Below the pieces are notes generated by a model. The model did no database searches. It saw nothing but the letters and a program-made list of their open reading frames with translations, and was not told the origin of the DNA. A DNA stretch of 64,000 nt from Loripinus fragilis. Lineage: Eukaryota; Mollusca; Bivalvia; Lucinida; Lucinidae. Below are positions 1 to 10,285 of this stretch, piece after piece. The DNA lies in NCBI GenBank assembly GCA_964019695.1, contig OZ026517.1:50771672-50835671 (forward strand), read 5' to 3'. Each line of letters opens with the position of its first letter. The first letter of the stretch is position 1. The position numbers were made by a program, and so were the translations under genes.

Positions 1-1048
1 ATACCCAGCTGTCATATTTAGGCCCCCACCCTTTCCATCTAACCAAGTATTCTTTCTGTCCAGCTTTCTTTCGAGATTTAAGCATCCTATCTATCAAGTA
101 CATCTCTTGTTCATAAGCCCTACTTAACTGCTTCTGATAAAATGTTCCAGTAATAACATCTCCATCGTAATCTTTGAGTTTATACTGAGGTATCCCTTCT
201 TTCATGAAACGTTCTGTCACTACAAATAGATCACGTGACCAGCGCTCATCATACTGTCGCTGAAATTGTCTCCGTAGGAAGCTCACTCTGAAAATGTCTC
301 CCACCTTGAACTTGAATGATTGGGTACTGGGCTTATGCGTTTGAAGTTTTGACTCATACAGTTCCTTCCATAGTTCAACGTGGTCTGAAGGTTTTACACT
401 AGCAGGTGTTCGTTTGATACTATGATGATAAGTTTTGTTATAACTGGTCGTCAGTTTTGGAAGAGCTTCAACCCACTGGTGGGATTGTTTGTGCGTCATG
501 AAGCGTGCTATTCTAGATTTGATGGTTTTTATAGCCCTTTCTGCGAGTGAGGCTTTGACTATATTTTGAGTCACAAAATGAATAGTGTGTTGTTCTTTTA
601 AATACTTTCTGACATCTTTATTGACGTACTCGCTTCCTTTGTCAGTACGTATACGTGTTGGTTTCCTTCCATCCTTGAAAATGGTCTTAAATGCTTTCAC
701 AATTTCCACTGCATTTTTAGTCAGTAAGGGCACAGTCCAAACGTCTTTAGACATTATATCCACGGCTAAAAGAAAGTATTTGTACTTTTGATCTTCATAG
801 CGACGCATGTCAGCTGTATCAACATCCCACTGATAATCCACAAAAGGAGCAACCACCCGTCTGTGGCAAAATTTTGTTTTCTCCTCTTTGTGTACGGCAA
901 AATCTTCTTGTTTGTGGAGCCATTGGCTTATTTTATTTCTGCTCAAAACAAATTTTCCATCTTTTCTGACGGCTCTGTACAACTTTTCCACCCCACCATA
1001 AGCTGCTGGATCGTAATATATGCTTTTCAAATAGTCTTGATAGGACAT
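1..1048 (-). CDS. Polinton-type integrase with chromodomain (partial, runs off window)
   Basis: An open frame of 349 codons starts at ATG 1048-1046 and leaves the window at base 1. It reads as the retroviral-like (rve) integrase of Polinton/Maverick elements, which inserts the linear element into the host chromosome. The DDE residues are probably D77 in WDVDTADM, D136 in RTDKGSE and E170 in SLAERA. From about residue 315 there is a chromodomain (EYLVRWKGWGPKYDSW), a module that binds methylated histone and is thought to steer insertion. No HHCC zinc finger is visible. The frame is undamaged as far as it can be read. Its start is 3 nt beyond the stop of the preceding ORF, in the same frame. 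Confidence 0.88.
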   Translation of the reverse strand, partial: MSYQDYLKSIYYDPAAYGGVEKLYRAVRKDGKFVLSRNKISQWLHKQEDFAVHKEEKTKFCHRRVVAPFVDYQWDVDTADMRRYEDQKYKYFLLAVDIMSKDVWTVPLLTKNAVEIVKAFKTIFKDGRKPTRIRTDKGSEYVNKDVRKYLKEQHTIHFVTQNIVKASLAERAIKTIKSRIARFMTHKQSHQWVEALPKLTTSYNKTYHHSIKRTPASVKPSDHVELWKELYESKLQTHKPSTQSFKFKVGDIFRVSFLRRQFQRQYDERWSRDLFVVTERFMKEGIPQYKLKDYDGDVITGTFYQKQLSRAYEQEMYLIDRMLKSRKKAGQKEYLVRWKGWGPKYDSWV

Positions 1049-1051
1049 GGT

Positions 1052-1585
1052 CTACACGGTTATCCACTTATGCCTTAAAGATTTAACGGATGACTTCCTG
1101 CGAACTGGTTTTCCAGGTGGTGGTGGAATTTTCCCACTTCCAAATTGACTGCGTCTGGTATGTGTCAACACACTCTGTGGAACGTTGCTTTCTTGAACAA
1201 GTTGACTGAAAACTTCTGTACCAACTGGATGAAAGGATTTGTAGTCTTTCAACTGAATTTTGATCAAGTCAGTTATGTTGGATCCTTTTATTAAGTGGCC
1301 GTCAATAATGATTTCTCCTTTGTCGTTCCAATGAAGATTTGTGTGTTTATTCAAATGGTTGAGTATTTCTTCGGCTCTTGATTGTAGAGACAACGGCAAT
1401 GAGGTCAGTAAATCGTCCGTTCTGTTGTCTGGAGAAATTGGGTGCAAATTATCTCGTTGAGAAGTATCTATAGTGACTTGATCCCTGTCTGTATCAGTTA
1501 TGCTCAGTGGCTTAGGCTGAGTGAATTGTCCAGAAAGAAGTCGCTCGTATTTATCATATGGAACTAAAACCATTTTACGCATCAT
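1052..1585 (-). CDS. Uncharacterised Polinton-associated protein, 177 aa
   Basis: Intact 177-codon ORF lying between the ATPase and the integrase. I do not recognise a named domain. The N-terminus is hydrophobic and basic (MMRKMVLVPYDKYERLL), the middle is polar, and residues about 65-130 form a helix-rich block with LHWNDKGEIIIDG and KGSNITDLI. The tail is Pro- and Arg-rich (GKIPPPPGKPVRRKSS), suggesting nucleic-acid or scaffold binding. From memory, similar proteins accompany Polinton/adintovirus-like genes in invertebrate genomes; their role is not known to me. ATG codons at 1585 and 1582 are both possible starts. It ends in TAG, followed by ACC and the integrase ATG in the same frame. Confidence 0.7.
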   Translation of the reverse strand: MMRKMVLVPYDKYERLLSGQFTQPKPLSITDTDRDQVTIDTSQRDNLHPISPDNRTDDLLTSLPLSLQSRAEEILNHLNKHTNLHWNDKGEIIIDGHLIKGSNITDLIKIQLKDYKSFHPVGTEVFSQLVQESNVPQSVLTHTRRSQFGSGKIPPPPGKPVRRKSSVKSLRHKWITV

Positions 1586-1677
1586 CTTTGTTATATTTCT
1601 GCTGGTTATTAAAAAGCATACCCGATGACTTCAATGTCAGAAAATGAAATGAAGTATGCATATGTTTGCAGTTTAAT

Positions 1678-2809
1678 TTATACTGGTTGATAAATGATGG
1701 TATCTTCTTCCGGGAATACACGTCTTCTCACTCGATACGCTTCATTTCCTGTGGGTGAGAAATCCAAGATCAAGTATCCATAAGGCTCTGAAGTGGCATC
1801 TCTGAAAGCTTCTAGTAGAAACTTACTTTGGCCCAAAAATGCTTGACGAGCTAAACACTGGATTTGAGACAAAGTAAGTAAGGTTGCAAAAATCAGGAAT
1901 CGATACAATCAAGTACCACACCTGACCCTGGATACCAATGGGAAAGTGACAAACTCACAGAAGACACCACAAACGAGAGCCAAGAGGTCAGCCCTTTCCC
2001 AGCAGGTGACCACGAAGCACATATAAACAGACGCGCACAAAACATAGCAAACACAAGACAGAACAAAAACATAAAAGATCCACAAAAGAAGTACCGCCTT
2101 GGAACGGTCAGTAAAATATTTTACTGGAGGGCTTAAACTGGTTTAACGGCGCCAACCTCACCCTTAATTCAGATGTGGATCAAGACACATAGATATTTGG
2201 TTTGCATGAAAGACCCCTAACTTATCAATGCATCATCTCCTAAAACATATAAATCAAGATATAACAAGGAGATAAAGCAAGGATAAGGACTCAACAGTAA
2301 ATTAAACTGAATACCGGAGCAAAAGAAATCCAACAGGTAAACCCCGGTGGGCCCGACAAGTCCCGCGGATTTTTCATCAGCACCAGAACATGAGTATTTA
2401 AGTTGATGGTGCGTGAATGCTTGCCTTGGCAATACATATTCTGATTTAAGAATATGACGCTCAAATGTCGGTGATGCATGCCTTTTACAAACAAATTCTC
2501 CATCTCGGAAGATGTGGTCACAGATTCCATAAGATCGTCCAGGCAAACCAGGTTACAGATTTTCTCATGAGCCAAAGCTTCTAAATCGGATGTTGATGGT
2601 AATCCTTGATGAAAGGTGATAAATGGCAGTTCTTTCTCCATTGTTTCGTACAAAGGCTGGTATATTCCATAGCAGTACAGCACTTTTTCCGGTGGGTTCT
2701 CAAACATCTCATTTTTATGACGGAGTAATCTATATAGCCAAAAGGTCTTGCCACTGCATGTGGCACCACTAACGGCAATAGACGTGCACTCTGGGAATGG
2801 GTACATCAT
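1678..2809 (-). pseudogene. Polinton packaging ATPase (A32/FtsK-HerA type), split by an insertion
   Basis: The 5' part (2809-2360) holds Walker A GATCSGKT at residues 15-22, Walker B LVCLDDL around residues 87-93 and the block ending VLMKNPRD, all typical of the Polinton/adintovirus genome-packaging ATPase. The 3' part (about 1872-1678) carries the family's C-terminus, beginning SQIQCLARQAF and ending in a stop at 1678. Between them lies a 0.49-kb family-A repeat, so no complete ATPase can be made. GACAA occurs at both junctions (1868-1872 and 2355-2359). Both halves keep open frames, implying a fairly recent hit. It belongs with the two downstream minus-strand ORFs as one endogenous viral or transposon block. 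Confidence 0.85.
1871..2359 (-). mobile_element. Family A retroelement 3' end, copy 1 (inserted in the ATPase)
   Basis: Dispersed repeat shared with 61167-61643 (full length) and 41291-41452 (5'-truncated). In sense orientation (minus strand here) it starts near GGGCCCACCGGGGTTTACC and ends CTTACTTACTT. The variable 5' end and constant 3' end are typical of target-primed retrotransposition. GACAA flanks both sides, although GACAA also occurs at the same place in the 61-kb copy, so part of the match could be element sequence. Short ORFs here are repeat sequence, not genes. Confidence 0.75.
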
Positions 2810-2954
2810 GAAATGATAAAATATAAATGTGGGCAGCCCTTTATATACATTGCCCTGAAATTAAGGCAAAATGACCTCGATAAAATCAAGGTTGACACAT
2901 AACAGCTCCTTAATATTTAGAGTAATTATATTGCTCATGGCTATTTTTAACTTT

Positions 2955-3360
2955 GAAATGATGCAATGTTGTGTAATAACAGGAACTGGAAATAATATGG
3001 TCCGCCATTTTCATTATGGCATCATGTTGTGCAATAGCTTTCATGGAGGCGGCCATCTTGAACAACAGAACAACACCGTGAACATAGTTCTATTGTTTTT
3101 GCACCTGGCTTAATGCTTTGAAATCAGAAACCATCTTTGATGCTATCGATTAAAATGCTTATCATTATAAAAAATCATTACCGTCTACGTCATTCTTTTG
3201 TCACAGAAATTGATGCAATCGATGACCATTTTAGTTCCATTGTTTTTGCACCTGGCTTATTGAAATCGGAAACCATCTTTGATGCTATTGATTTTTTCTG
3301 ATGCAATATTGCGCAATGTGGCCGCCATCTTGGAACAACAGGAACAACAGAAAAAAGTAG
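2955..3360. repeat. Degenerate direct repeat, unit about 146 bp
   Basis: The block around 3086-3153 (GTTTTTGCACCTGGCTT, then AAACCATCTTTGATGCTAT) recurs at 3232-3293. A flanking GCCGCCATCTTG-type block recurs at about 3050 and 3319. No coding potential is seen. The stretch 2810-2955 shows nothing recognisable. Confidence 0.55.
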
Positions 3361-3386
3361 ATTATAAAGAATCATATACCACTACT

Positions 3387-3835
3387 GTCATTTTCAAAAA
3401 TGACAAGTTTTTCACTGAAGAATGAATATCTCGTTCTCGTCTAAATCGGTTCACTTGATTTAAATTCGTCCAATAAAGGGCATGACCCTCTCCTGAGGCA
3501 ATAACTGCATCATAAAGAGGTCGAATTGAAAGCACGTAATGTTGCACAGCATTCTTGGGAATCTGCACCCATTTTGACTGGAGAGCAACCTTAAGCTGTC
3601 CAAGATTCCGAGGTTGCTCTGAACGATCCCAGTTGCGTCGCCATCTGCTCATCCCACAACTGCTCTATTGGATTGAGAACGGGCTTACTAGACTAATGCG
3701 GTTTGTTTTGGCTTCTGCACACACTCGATGGCCTCATCAGAGAGGGACATACCGGTTATTGGACCAAGTGAACGGATTTAGACGAGAAAACGAGTGAAAA
3801 CCAATTGTCTGAAACTTGTTATTTTTAGAAATGAC
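3387..3835 (-). mobile_element. Non-autonomous Tc1/mariner-like element with long inverted ends
   Basis: The left part (3387-3460) and right part (3765-3835) are inverted copies, including TCGTCTAAATC near the inner edge and TCATTT at the outer edge, about 70 bp each with gaps. Within it the minus-strand frame at about 3610-3467 reads like the C-terminus of a Tc1-like transposase (LKVALQSKWVQIPKNAVQ and VIASGEGHALY). The catalytic DDE part is absent, so the element depended on others to move. Confidence 0.6.
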
Positions 3836-4031
3836 CCCTAGTCTATACACTGGCGTACAGCATGCACTGGTTTAAGTAAAACTGAAACATTATTCAATAA
3901 TTTGATTCATAATTGTTTATTAAAGAATATCGTATGACATATATTTTCATTTCTTAATTATTTTTCCAGAATTGCCCCAAAACATGACCGATGGCTTTCT
4001 TTTGTAGTTGAGTATATATTACAATAACCCA

Positions 4032-4492
4032 GGCGTACTTCGAATGGAACTATAGTCCCTACTATAGTAACTAAAGTTTGATTCGAACACCTATTGTCGC
4101 TACTAGGGTGACGTCACGAACCTACTGGAGATGATCTGAGCACCGTTACTCTAGTAGATAGGCTGGTTCCCTACTTTAGACATATCTAACGATGGGTTCA
4201 AGATATAGCACGATGGGTTCAAGATCGGTCAGTAGCCTCAAAATGATATGTTTTTGTAAAATAAACCTAGCTGAGCAAAATTTCTGGTCCCACTTATTCG
4301 TAAATTGATTAAAAGAAAGCGATGTGCAGTTCATAACATCCTTTTTGTCTACGAAGAAGAATTGAAGTGGAGCTTACAGGGCTATTATATTTGTTTACTT
4401 AGTTCCAACTTTAGTCGTTCGGGTGTAAACGTACGTGCGCATCTATTACGTAAGAACTATAGTAGGAAATTCAGTTCGATTCGAAGTACGCC
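4032..4492. mobile_element. Miniature inverted-repeat element, family C copy 1
   Basis: 461-bp unit bounded by inverted ends GGCGTACTTCGAAT and its complement, with further inverted ACTATAG/CTATAGT blocks just inside. A second copy lies at 16022-16455 and shares internal landmarks (GTGACGTCACGAACC, GATGGGTTCAAGAT and CCTTTTTGTCTACGA). No transposase is present. A TGACGTCA palindrome (CRE-like) is kept in both copies. Confidence 0.7.
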
Positions 4493-4543
4493 CCAGTAAA
4501 CAGTCACTACTTGCGTTAGTGTATTAAGCTAGAGGATGGGTAT

Positions 4544-5087
4544 ACTTAAGGGGATATATCTTTCAAAAGCTCTTACTTGCGTGAAATTATTCCTGTACAA
4601 ACAAAAATTGCTTTTTTATCAAGGAGACGGATACCTTTGGCCACATTGTTGTATGAAGAATTTATACATCATACATAGATTTCTTTACGCCCCAACATAC
4701 AGCTTTTGAGCAATCGGCAGCATGCTTATCAGTCTTTTTAGAGTTACTTCCTGGTTTGATACCGTTTACAATGCTGTGACACGCTGGATGAACATTAGGG
4801 AAAAAACATTTGCATGAACATGAACCTCGATTATCTGACGGCAATATTAAGAAGTATTTTGACCCAAATATTATGTATTTCTGGTATAATTTACATTTTT
4901 TCAATATGACCTTGAAAAATTCATAAGCAAAAATTGAAAATTTATATTTTTCTACCAGAAATTTGTACATTTTGGGCGAAAATACTTCTAAATATTGTAT
5001 CCGTCTCCTTGACAAAAAAGCAATTCTTGTTTAAACAGGAAAATTTTCATGCAAGTAAGAGCTTTTGAAAGATATATCCTCTTAAGT
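4544..5087. mobile_element. Miniature transposon with about 90-bp terminal inverted repeats
   Basis: Left end (4544-4634) and right end (4998-5087) are inverted copies with roughly 85-90% identity: ACTTAAG, GGATATATCTTTC, AAAGCTCTTACTTGC, then GCTTTTTT and CAAGGAGACGGATAC. About 370 bp of unrelated DNA sits between them. Long inverted ends around a short unrelated core are typical of Mutator-like or pack-type elements, but the superfamily is not settled. Confidence 0.7.
4662..5015 (-). other. ORF inside the 4.5-5.1 kb transposon, unknown
   Basis: 117-codon frame that begins in the right inverted end and runs through the core. The C-terminal half is Cys-rich (CSCKCF, PACH, DCSKAVC) and is encoded by less AT-rich DNA than the surroundings, so it could be a captured host exon. 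No family is recognised, and the N-terminal half is AT-rich and not protein-like. Treat as a possible captured fragment rather than a gene. Confidence 0.25.
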
Positions 5088-5151
5088 AACCATCATGTAT
5101 CCAGTAAAGGCCACAGGTTTAGATGAACAAAATATTTCAGCGTAAAATTGT

Positions 5152-5272
5152 AAATATTTTCTTACCCATCAGTTTTAACAATTGTTTTGGGTGCTCAAAA
5201 GAACCGTCACATTGAGACGGTTCTTTTGAGCGCCCACAACATATGTTTTGGTTGAATAATAAGAAAATTAAA
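5152..5272. repeat. Foldback element, family D copy 1
   Basis: The core hairpin at 5189-5235 has 20-bp arms (GTGCTCAAAAGAACCGTC and its near-complement) around a 7-nt loop. Outer arms ATTTTCTTA and its complement flank it. Related copies lie at about 20155-20305 and 57290-57370, so this is a dispersed family. Confidence 0.65.
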
Positions 5273-6994
5273 TTTTCGTTACGCACTCTTAACTAAAGTT
5301 TTGAATTTTAAGACTCAAGCGGTTTTCACTCTATGTGTTAATTTGCCTCCTGGAAAATTAGATGCTGGAGATTATGTCGATATGGAGTGCTTCTATTGGC
5401 GATTAATCAGCCAAAACGAGTTAAGTTCACCAATTAGAGCAAATTTTTGTCCCACAAATTTTTTGGCTTAGATTTTCATTTTTATGTTATTTTTTTACTT
5501 ATTGGTATAGGTCAATTAGATAATGTCTAAAAAAATTGCGCAACCAAAAATTTCATTTCATTCAGCCTCACAAAGAGCACGACTGAATTTCAATGTGAAC
5601 TACGTTACTGTGATGATGTATACTTGTACATACCAAATTTCTTACAAGACTGAAATATTTAAGAGCTTTTATAGCATGCACTTCTACTTGGATCTCTTGT
5701 TGATCAAATAACCCCATTATGCACAAATTGTATCATGTTTTTGCTTCTCAGCATGGTCTCGACAGGTTTGTTATGAATTGACAGTGGAATTTAACTGTAA
5801 TTCTATGAGTACAAATATTGTTTTAATTGTATCCATCAAATTTGGAAGAGTTGACCAGAAAAAAAATATTGGTTTTTAAACAGTAGATGATGAATATTAA
5901 AATTACATTCTTTGTTGGTATTGGAAATAATAAATTGTATTCTTGTATAAAGAACATTGTGCCAATAGGTCGGTAACGTAATTCACATACCTTACACTCT
6001 GATCTTATTTCCTGCGTATAAACATATATTTTTTTGCAAAATATAAGGTTCTAGTGTGTTGCTTAACACTTTTTACATCATCCTTTGCACATCGGAAGTA
6101 AGCTTTTGCTTCTAGTTTCATTGACATTGTTGGAATAACTCTTTAAAATATGATTATAGAATAATGATTTTAAATATTTCATATATTTGAAAACTCCTTG
6201 TGGCTCACTACAATCTAAGACAATGCAGAATAAATAATCTAACTTCAATAAATGCATTTTCATGTACATACTCGTATATATTACAAGAAAGCAAAGTTTG
6301 CATCATTCACAAAGATATGCCGTTCTCAGGAAAATGGCAAAATGTTCATGGTAACGTAAATCACATGTTTTGACGCAATATTTGGCATGTTCCTGAATAT
6401 TTTTCATCCGGATAAGATTTTCGAAAAATAACACGATATAAAGCTATCGCGAAAATATAGGTCTAAAACATTTCTGCTGGATTTTATTTATTTATTATTA
6501 TTGATCGAACATCTGTGTACGACCATCTAAATTTGAATTTCATAGTGAGTGCCAGCTTGCTCAATACTACCAATAATGATTATGAGCCAGCACATTAAAG
6601 ATGGCATATCTCGCACTGGCGAGCTATGAATCCTCAGGCGAGTCTGTGCATATCATTTTCATAATCTGATCAGATATGAACTTTTTACATGGTCTCATAT
6701 ATCGAACTGCTTTCAAAAGCTGACGTTACCCAAAACACGTGAATAAACTAATTCAACAGTCAAATTCTTGATAATTATAAAGCCATCTGTTTGAAAGCGA
6801 TATTAAGATTATTAATGAAAAATTAACTTTAAAAGCTTCCACTATGTCGATTAATGAATGCATACTGATCTGGTCAGAACAATGAAATATTATGGTGAAG
6901 TGCATGAACATATTTAGTGATTATAATAACTTTGGCTTCAATGATTTTCAAAAAATCATCTTTTCAAAAAAAAAACATTAAAATGCATTAGGAA
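5273..6994. other. No feature seen
   Basis: AT-rich DNA with many stops in all frames and only short ORFs. A fragment near 6615-6655 (CTCAGGCGAGTCTGTGCATA) resembles the hairpin at 21715-21775. Nothing else can be supported. Confidence 0.5.
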
Positions 6995-7330
6995 GCAAAT
7001 TTGACCTTGACGTTAAGTAGGTCAAGGTCAACCTAGGACTATCATTTGAACATCCCCAATACTACATACCAAGTCCCCAGGTCATAGGCCTTCTGGTTCT
7101 GGAGAAGAGGATTTTTAAAGGGTTTTATAATATATGGGCGTGGCGGCCATCTTGGTCTTGTAACCAGGACCATTTGAACCAACTTTCGTTCACCCCATCC
7201 TAAGGAGTCTCCATGTAAATTTGAGTTCAATTGGCCCAGTGGTTGCAGAGGAGAAGATCTTTTAAAATGTTGACGGACGACGGAGGGCGGATTCATTGGT
7301 ACACTAATAGCTCCCCTCGGAGCCTTCGAC
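6995..7330. repeat. Dispersed repeat fragment starting with an inverted GGTCA site
   Basis: It starts with TTGACCTTGAC (7001-7011) and its exact complement (7021-7031), 9 bp apart. The rest, with GGCGGCCATCTTGGTC and a GACGGACGACGG stretch near 7270, reads like a low-constraint repeat common in mollusc DNA. The minus-strand ORF across it is not protein-like. Confidence 0.4.
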
Positions 7331-8250
7331 TCAGATGAGCTAAAAAGTATCTACAAGTTTCTTGTTATTTCTCTACGATTACTGCAAAGAAACATATGTT
7401 TTTCTTATAGATACTATTTATGCTACACGTATCATTCGTATGCTTATGTATAATCATATCAGAATTATGTTACATACGAACTGAATGGCCGGCCTGACGA
7501 TATGGCTTAAATGTATGCTGATAGACACTGCCTAGATCAGGAATACTCATGTGTAGAACTGTTCTAGGCACTGCATCAGTTTTCCTCCATTGCTTTTCCA
7601 TCCCGGTCGTCCAGTTTCCATGACCGAAATATCTTAAGATATATGTAATCATAATACATGTAGTGATATTGTGTCGTTTTATTATTTATCATTTGTTTTG
7701 TAGATGCCTAAAATGTATTTGACAATCTGAATAAAGAATTAAATTGAAGTGGTGATCTCAGGTCATTTATTGAATTTACAAGCAAGGGCAGATGTTTTCT
7801 GAAATTCTTCCACTGGCAATAGGTGTGGATTTAGGACATTAAGTATGAAATTCGTTTCTGGTACCATTTAATCTGTCAGCATATTAATGGTGAGTAATAA
7901 CTATCACATATTGCGGAGAAATGTACATGTAAATGTATCCAAATACTTTTATTCAAAAACTGATTCGTTTTCATGGCTTGATTTTCTTTGAAATGTTAAT
8001 ACCACGAAAACTGATACAACCGTGCAGTGAATAAGGGCTAAAGGTATGACATCTTGTATCAGTTTATCACATCAACCATACTGGGACATTTTATCAACGT
8101 GGTAACTTTTTAATGTGTGGTACACTTTTTCACGTGTGAGCAGGGTCGTTATATAACGACCTGGGTCAATTCACAGCGTAAATCCTATACCGTCTGCCGT
8201 GAGATAATGACCCTCTCGGGCATTTTTCAACAGGGTCAAAATTAAATGTA
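7331..8250. other. Unannotated stretch with one perfect 18-bp palindrome
   Basis: No gene seen. GGTCGTTATATAACGACC at 8144-8161 is a perfect palindrome. The remainder is AT-rich single-copy-looking DNA. Confidence 0.4.
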
Positions 8251-8487
8251 ACACCGCGACATGAGATTTCCAACAATGTGGCATTTTGACATGTGTCGAC
8301 TCAGACGAGCCTGTACAGCCTCCTTTTACGCTTAGAAACCTCTAATGCTGTTCAGTCAGTAGCTTAACACTCGTAGGATATTCAAGCGACTAGCAAAGTC
8401 TCTGATCAGACTGCGCGTATGTGAGGCTGATCTGAGACTTAGCTGGTCGCACATACCACATTGTTGGAAATCTCATGTCGCGGCTCA
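8251..8487 (+). mobile_element. Miniature inverted-repeat element, family E copy 1
   Basis: About 237 bp with inverted ends reading GCGACATGAGATTTCC and its complement. Internal landmarks are CATTTTGACA, CAGCCTCCTTTTA, ATTCAAGCGAC and GATCAGACTGCGCGTA. Full relatives are at 9931-10169 (inverted) and 21900-22137. Confidence 0.8.
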
Positions 8488-8550
8488 TTTATGCTTCCCA
8501 CAAACTCCTGGAGGTATATCTAGCATTTGGTATGTCAGGACATACATAAT

Positions 8551-8657
8551 TGAGCCGAGACATGTGATTTCCATCAATGTGGCATTTTGACAAGTGTAGA
8601 CTCATACGAGCCTCTGCAGCCTCCTTTTAGGCTTTGTTGTTCGCACATACCACATTG
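8551..8657 (+). mobile_element. Family E copy 2, internally deleted
   Basis: It begins TGAGCCGAGACATGTGATTTCC and runs through the CAGCCTCCTTTTAGGCTT block, then jumps to the CGCACATACCACATTG end. About 130 bp of interior and the outer right end are missing. DNA from 8658 to 8895 carries further diverged CTGATCAGA-type blocks but no clear borders. Confidence 0.65.
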
Positions 8658-8900
8658 AAAAAACAACAACTTGGCTGTGCATCACGAGCAGACTCACGTC
8701 TGCCTAGTCATCAGCTCGGCCTGATCAGAGTCTTTGCTGTCTGCATGAAGGGAGTTCGGTCCGTAGTTATCAGTTGAGTGACGGCAAAGACTGATCAGAC
8801 TGGGCAGATGCCAAATGTGATCTGAGTCTTCCCTATGTACACACTCATTTTGTGAATACAAATGTCATGGCTCTTTGTTTTCTTGGCGTATTCTTATAAA

Positions 8901-9140
8901 CCCTTAAAGCGCCAAGAAAAAAATGCATCTGATAATGTCGTCTGCTGAAGCTGTCTGCTACAAATAATTGCCTAGCATTACTGACGAATTAGATATAGAA
9001 CCAAACAGCGTGGACCCAGAACAGACTGCTCCTATAGGAGCAGTCTAATCTGGGTCCACACTGTTCGTCATAGAGGCTTCTTAAACATTTCAGCAGACGA
9101 GAAAAGCAGACGACTTTTGTTGCGATTGGCGCATTAAGGG
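8901..9140. mobile_element. piggyBac-like miniature element, family F, with long central palindrome
   Basis: The ends read CCCTTAAAGCGCCAA and TTGGCGCATTAAGGG. TTAA follows on the right (9141-9144) and the mutated TAAA lies on the left, fitting a piggyBac TTAA target. The centre (9004-9066) is a hairpin with AACAGCGTGGACCCAG on the outside and AGACTGCTCCTATAGGAGC at the tip. There is no transposase. Diverged relatives share the central CAGATCAGGCC-like palindrome elsewhere in the window. Confidence 0.6.
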
Positions 9141-9149
9141 TTAAGAATT

Positions 9150-9182
9150 TGACTCCCAGCACTCTACCACTGCGCTCCCAAT
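9150..9182 (-). repeat. SINE G fragment (tRNA-like head only)
   Basis: CACTCTACCACTGCGCTCCCA on the plus strand is the complement of the tRNA-like head of the SINEs at 10286, 23244, 53924 and 57003. Only about 33 bp remain. Confidence 0.5.
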
Positions 9183-9419
9183 CAATCGATTGTATGCAAA
9201 ATATCATTCAGTTCAAGAGATAATGGCCATTTTAATTGTACAGCTCACCTCAATGTCAAAAAGTTACTTTAAACATCATCGCCACTTAAACCACTTGGTA
9301 TAATTTCATCAAACTTCACAGGAATGATCCTTGGATAGTCCCCTTTCAAATTTATTCAAAGATTTCCATTCGATGCAACATTCTGGTCGCCATGGCAATT
9401 GGAAGGAAAACTTGTAGAT

Positions 9420-10285
9420 TTGAAAATAGTTTGATAAAAAAATCGTCCTTTGGTGACCCTCCAAAAAGATTGCTTTCAACTTGGCCCATTGAATACATAG
9501 CCGCCAAGGGACAGGGCCATTTTTTCCTATGTATATAAGGAAAACATAAAAAAATCTCTAGTCAAAAGCCACTTGGCTAAATTGGCTATAAGTTGGCACA
9601 AATGGTCCTTTGGTGCCCCATCCACCAAGACTGCTTGATTTAACTTGACCCATTGAATACATGGCCGCCAGGAGGCAGGGCAAGTTTTTCCAATGTAAAT
9701 ATTAAGAAAAACATAAAAAAAAAATCTCCATGTCAAAAGCCACTTTGCTAAATTGGCTATAAGTTGGCACAAATGGTCCTTTGGTGACGCTCTACCAAGA
9801 TTGCTCAAATTAATATGATCTGTTGAAAAACATGGCTGCCAGGGGCATGGCCAGTTTGTCCAACATATATATAAGGAAACCATAGGAAATCTTCTTGTCA
9901 AAACCTACTGGGCCAAATTTGGCTATAATTTGAACCAGTGCATGAGATTTCCAACAATGTGGTATGTGCGGCCAGCAAAGCCTCAGATCAGCCTGCGCAT
10001 ACGCGCAGTCTGATCCGAGCCTTTGCTAATCGCTTGAATATTCTATGAATGTTAAGCTACTGACTAAACATCAATTGGAGTTTCTCAGCTTAAAAGGAGG
10101 CTGCACAGGCTCATATGAGTCTACACTTGTCAAAATGCCACATTGTTGGAAATCATATGTCACGGCTCAATTTTGGCACAAATGGCACTTGAGTGACCCC
10201 CAACCAAGATGGCTTAAATTAATATGATCTGTCGAAAGCCATGGCCGCCAGGGGCTGGATCAATGTTTTCTATGTTAACATTGGT
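9420..10285. repeat. Tandem repeat, unit about 165 bp, interrupted by a family E element
   Basis: The landmark GTCCTTTGGTG occurs at 9445, 9605 and 9776, and as a variant at 10184. Spacings are 160 and 171 bp, and 169 bp once the 239-bp element at 9931-10169 is removed. Each unit contains GGCTATAAGTTGGCAC and a CATGGCCGCCAGG-like block. The repetitive minus-strand ORF in it is a by-product. Confidence 0.75.
9931..10169 (-). mobile_element. Family E copy 3, nested in the 165-bp tandem repeat
   Basis: Full-length copy in inverted orientation, ending ATGTCACGGCTCA. It splits one tandem unit between GGCTATAATT and TTGGCACAAATGG. The AATT-like sequence on both sides suggests a short target duplication. 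Confidence 0.8.

Noticed and set aside
9527..9901. 124-codon ORF with internal repeats (KDHLCQLIANLAKWLL)
   Set aside because: It is translated tandem repeat DNA.
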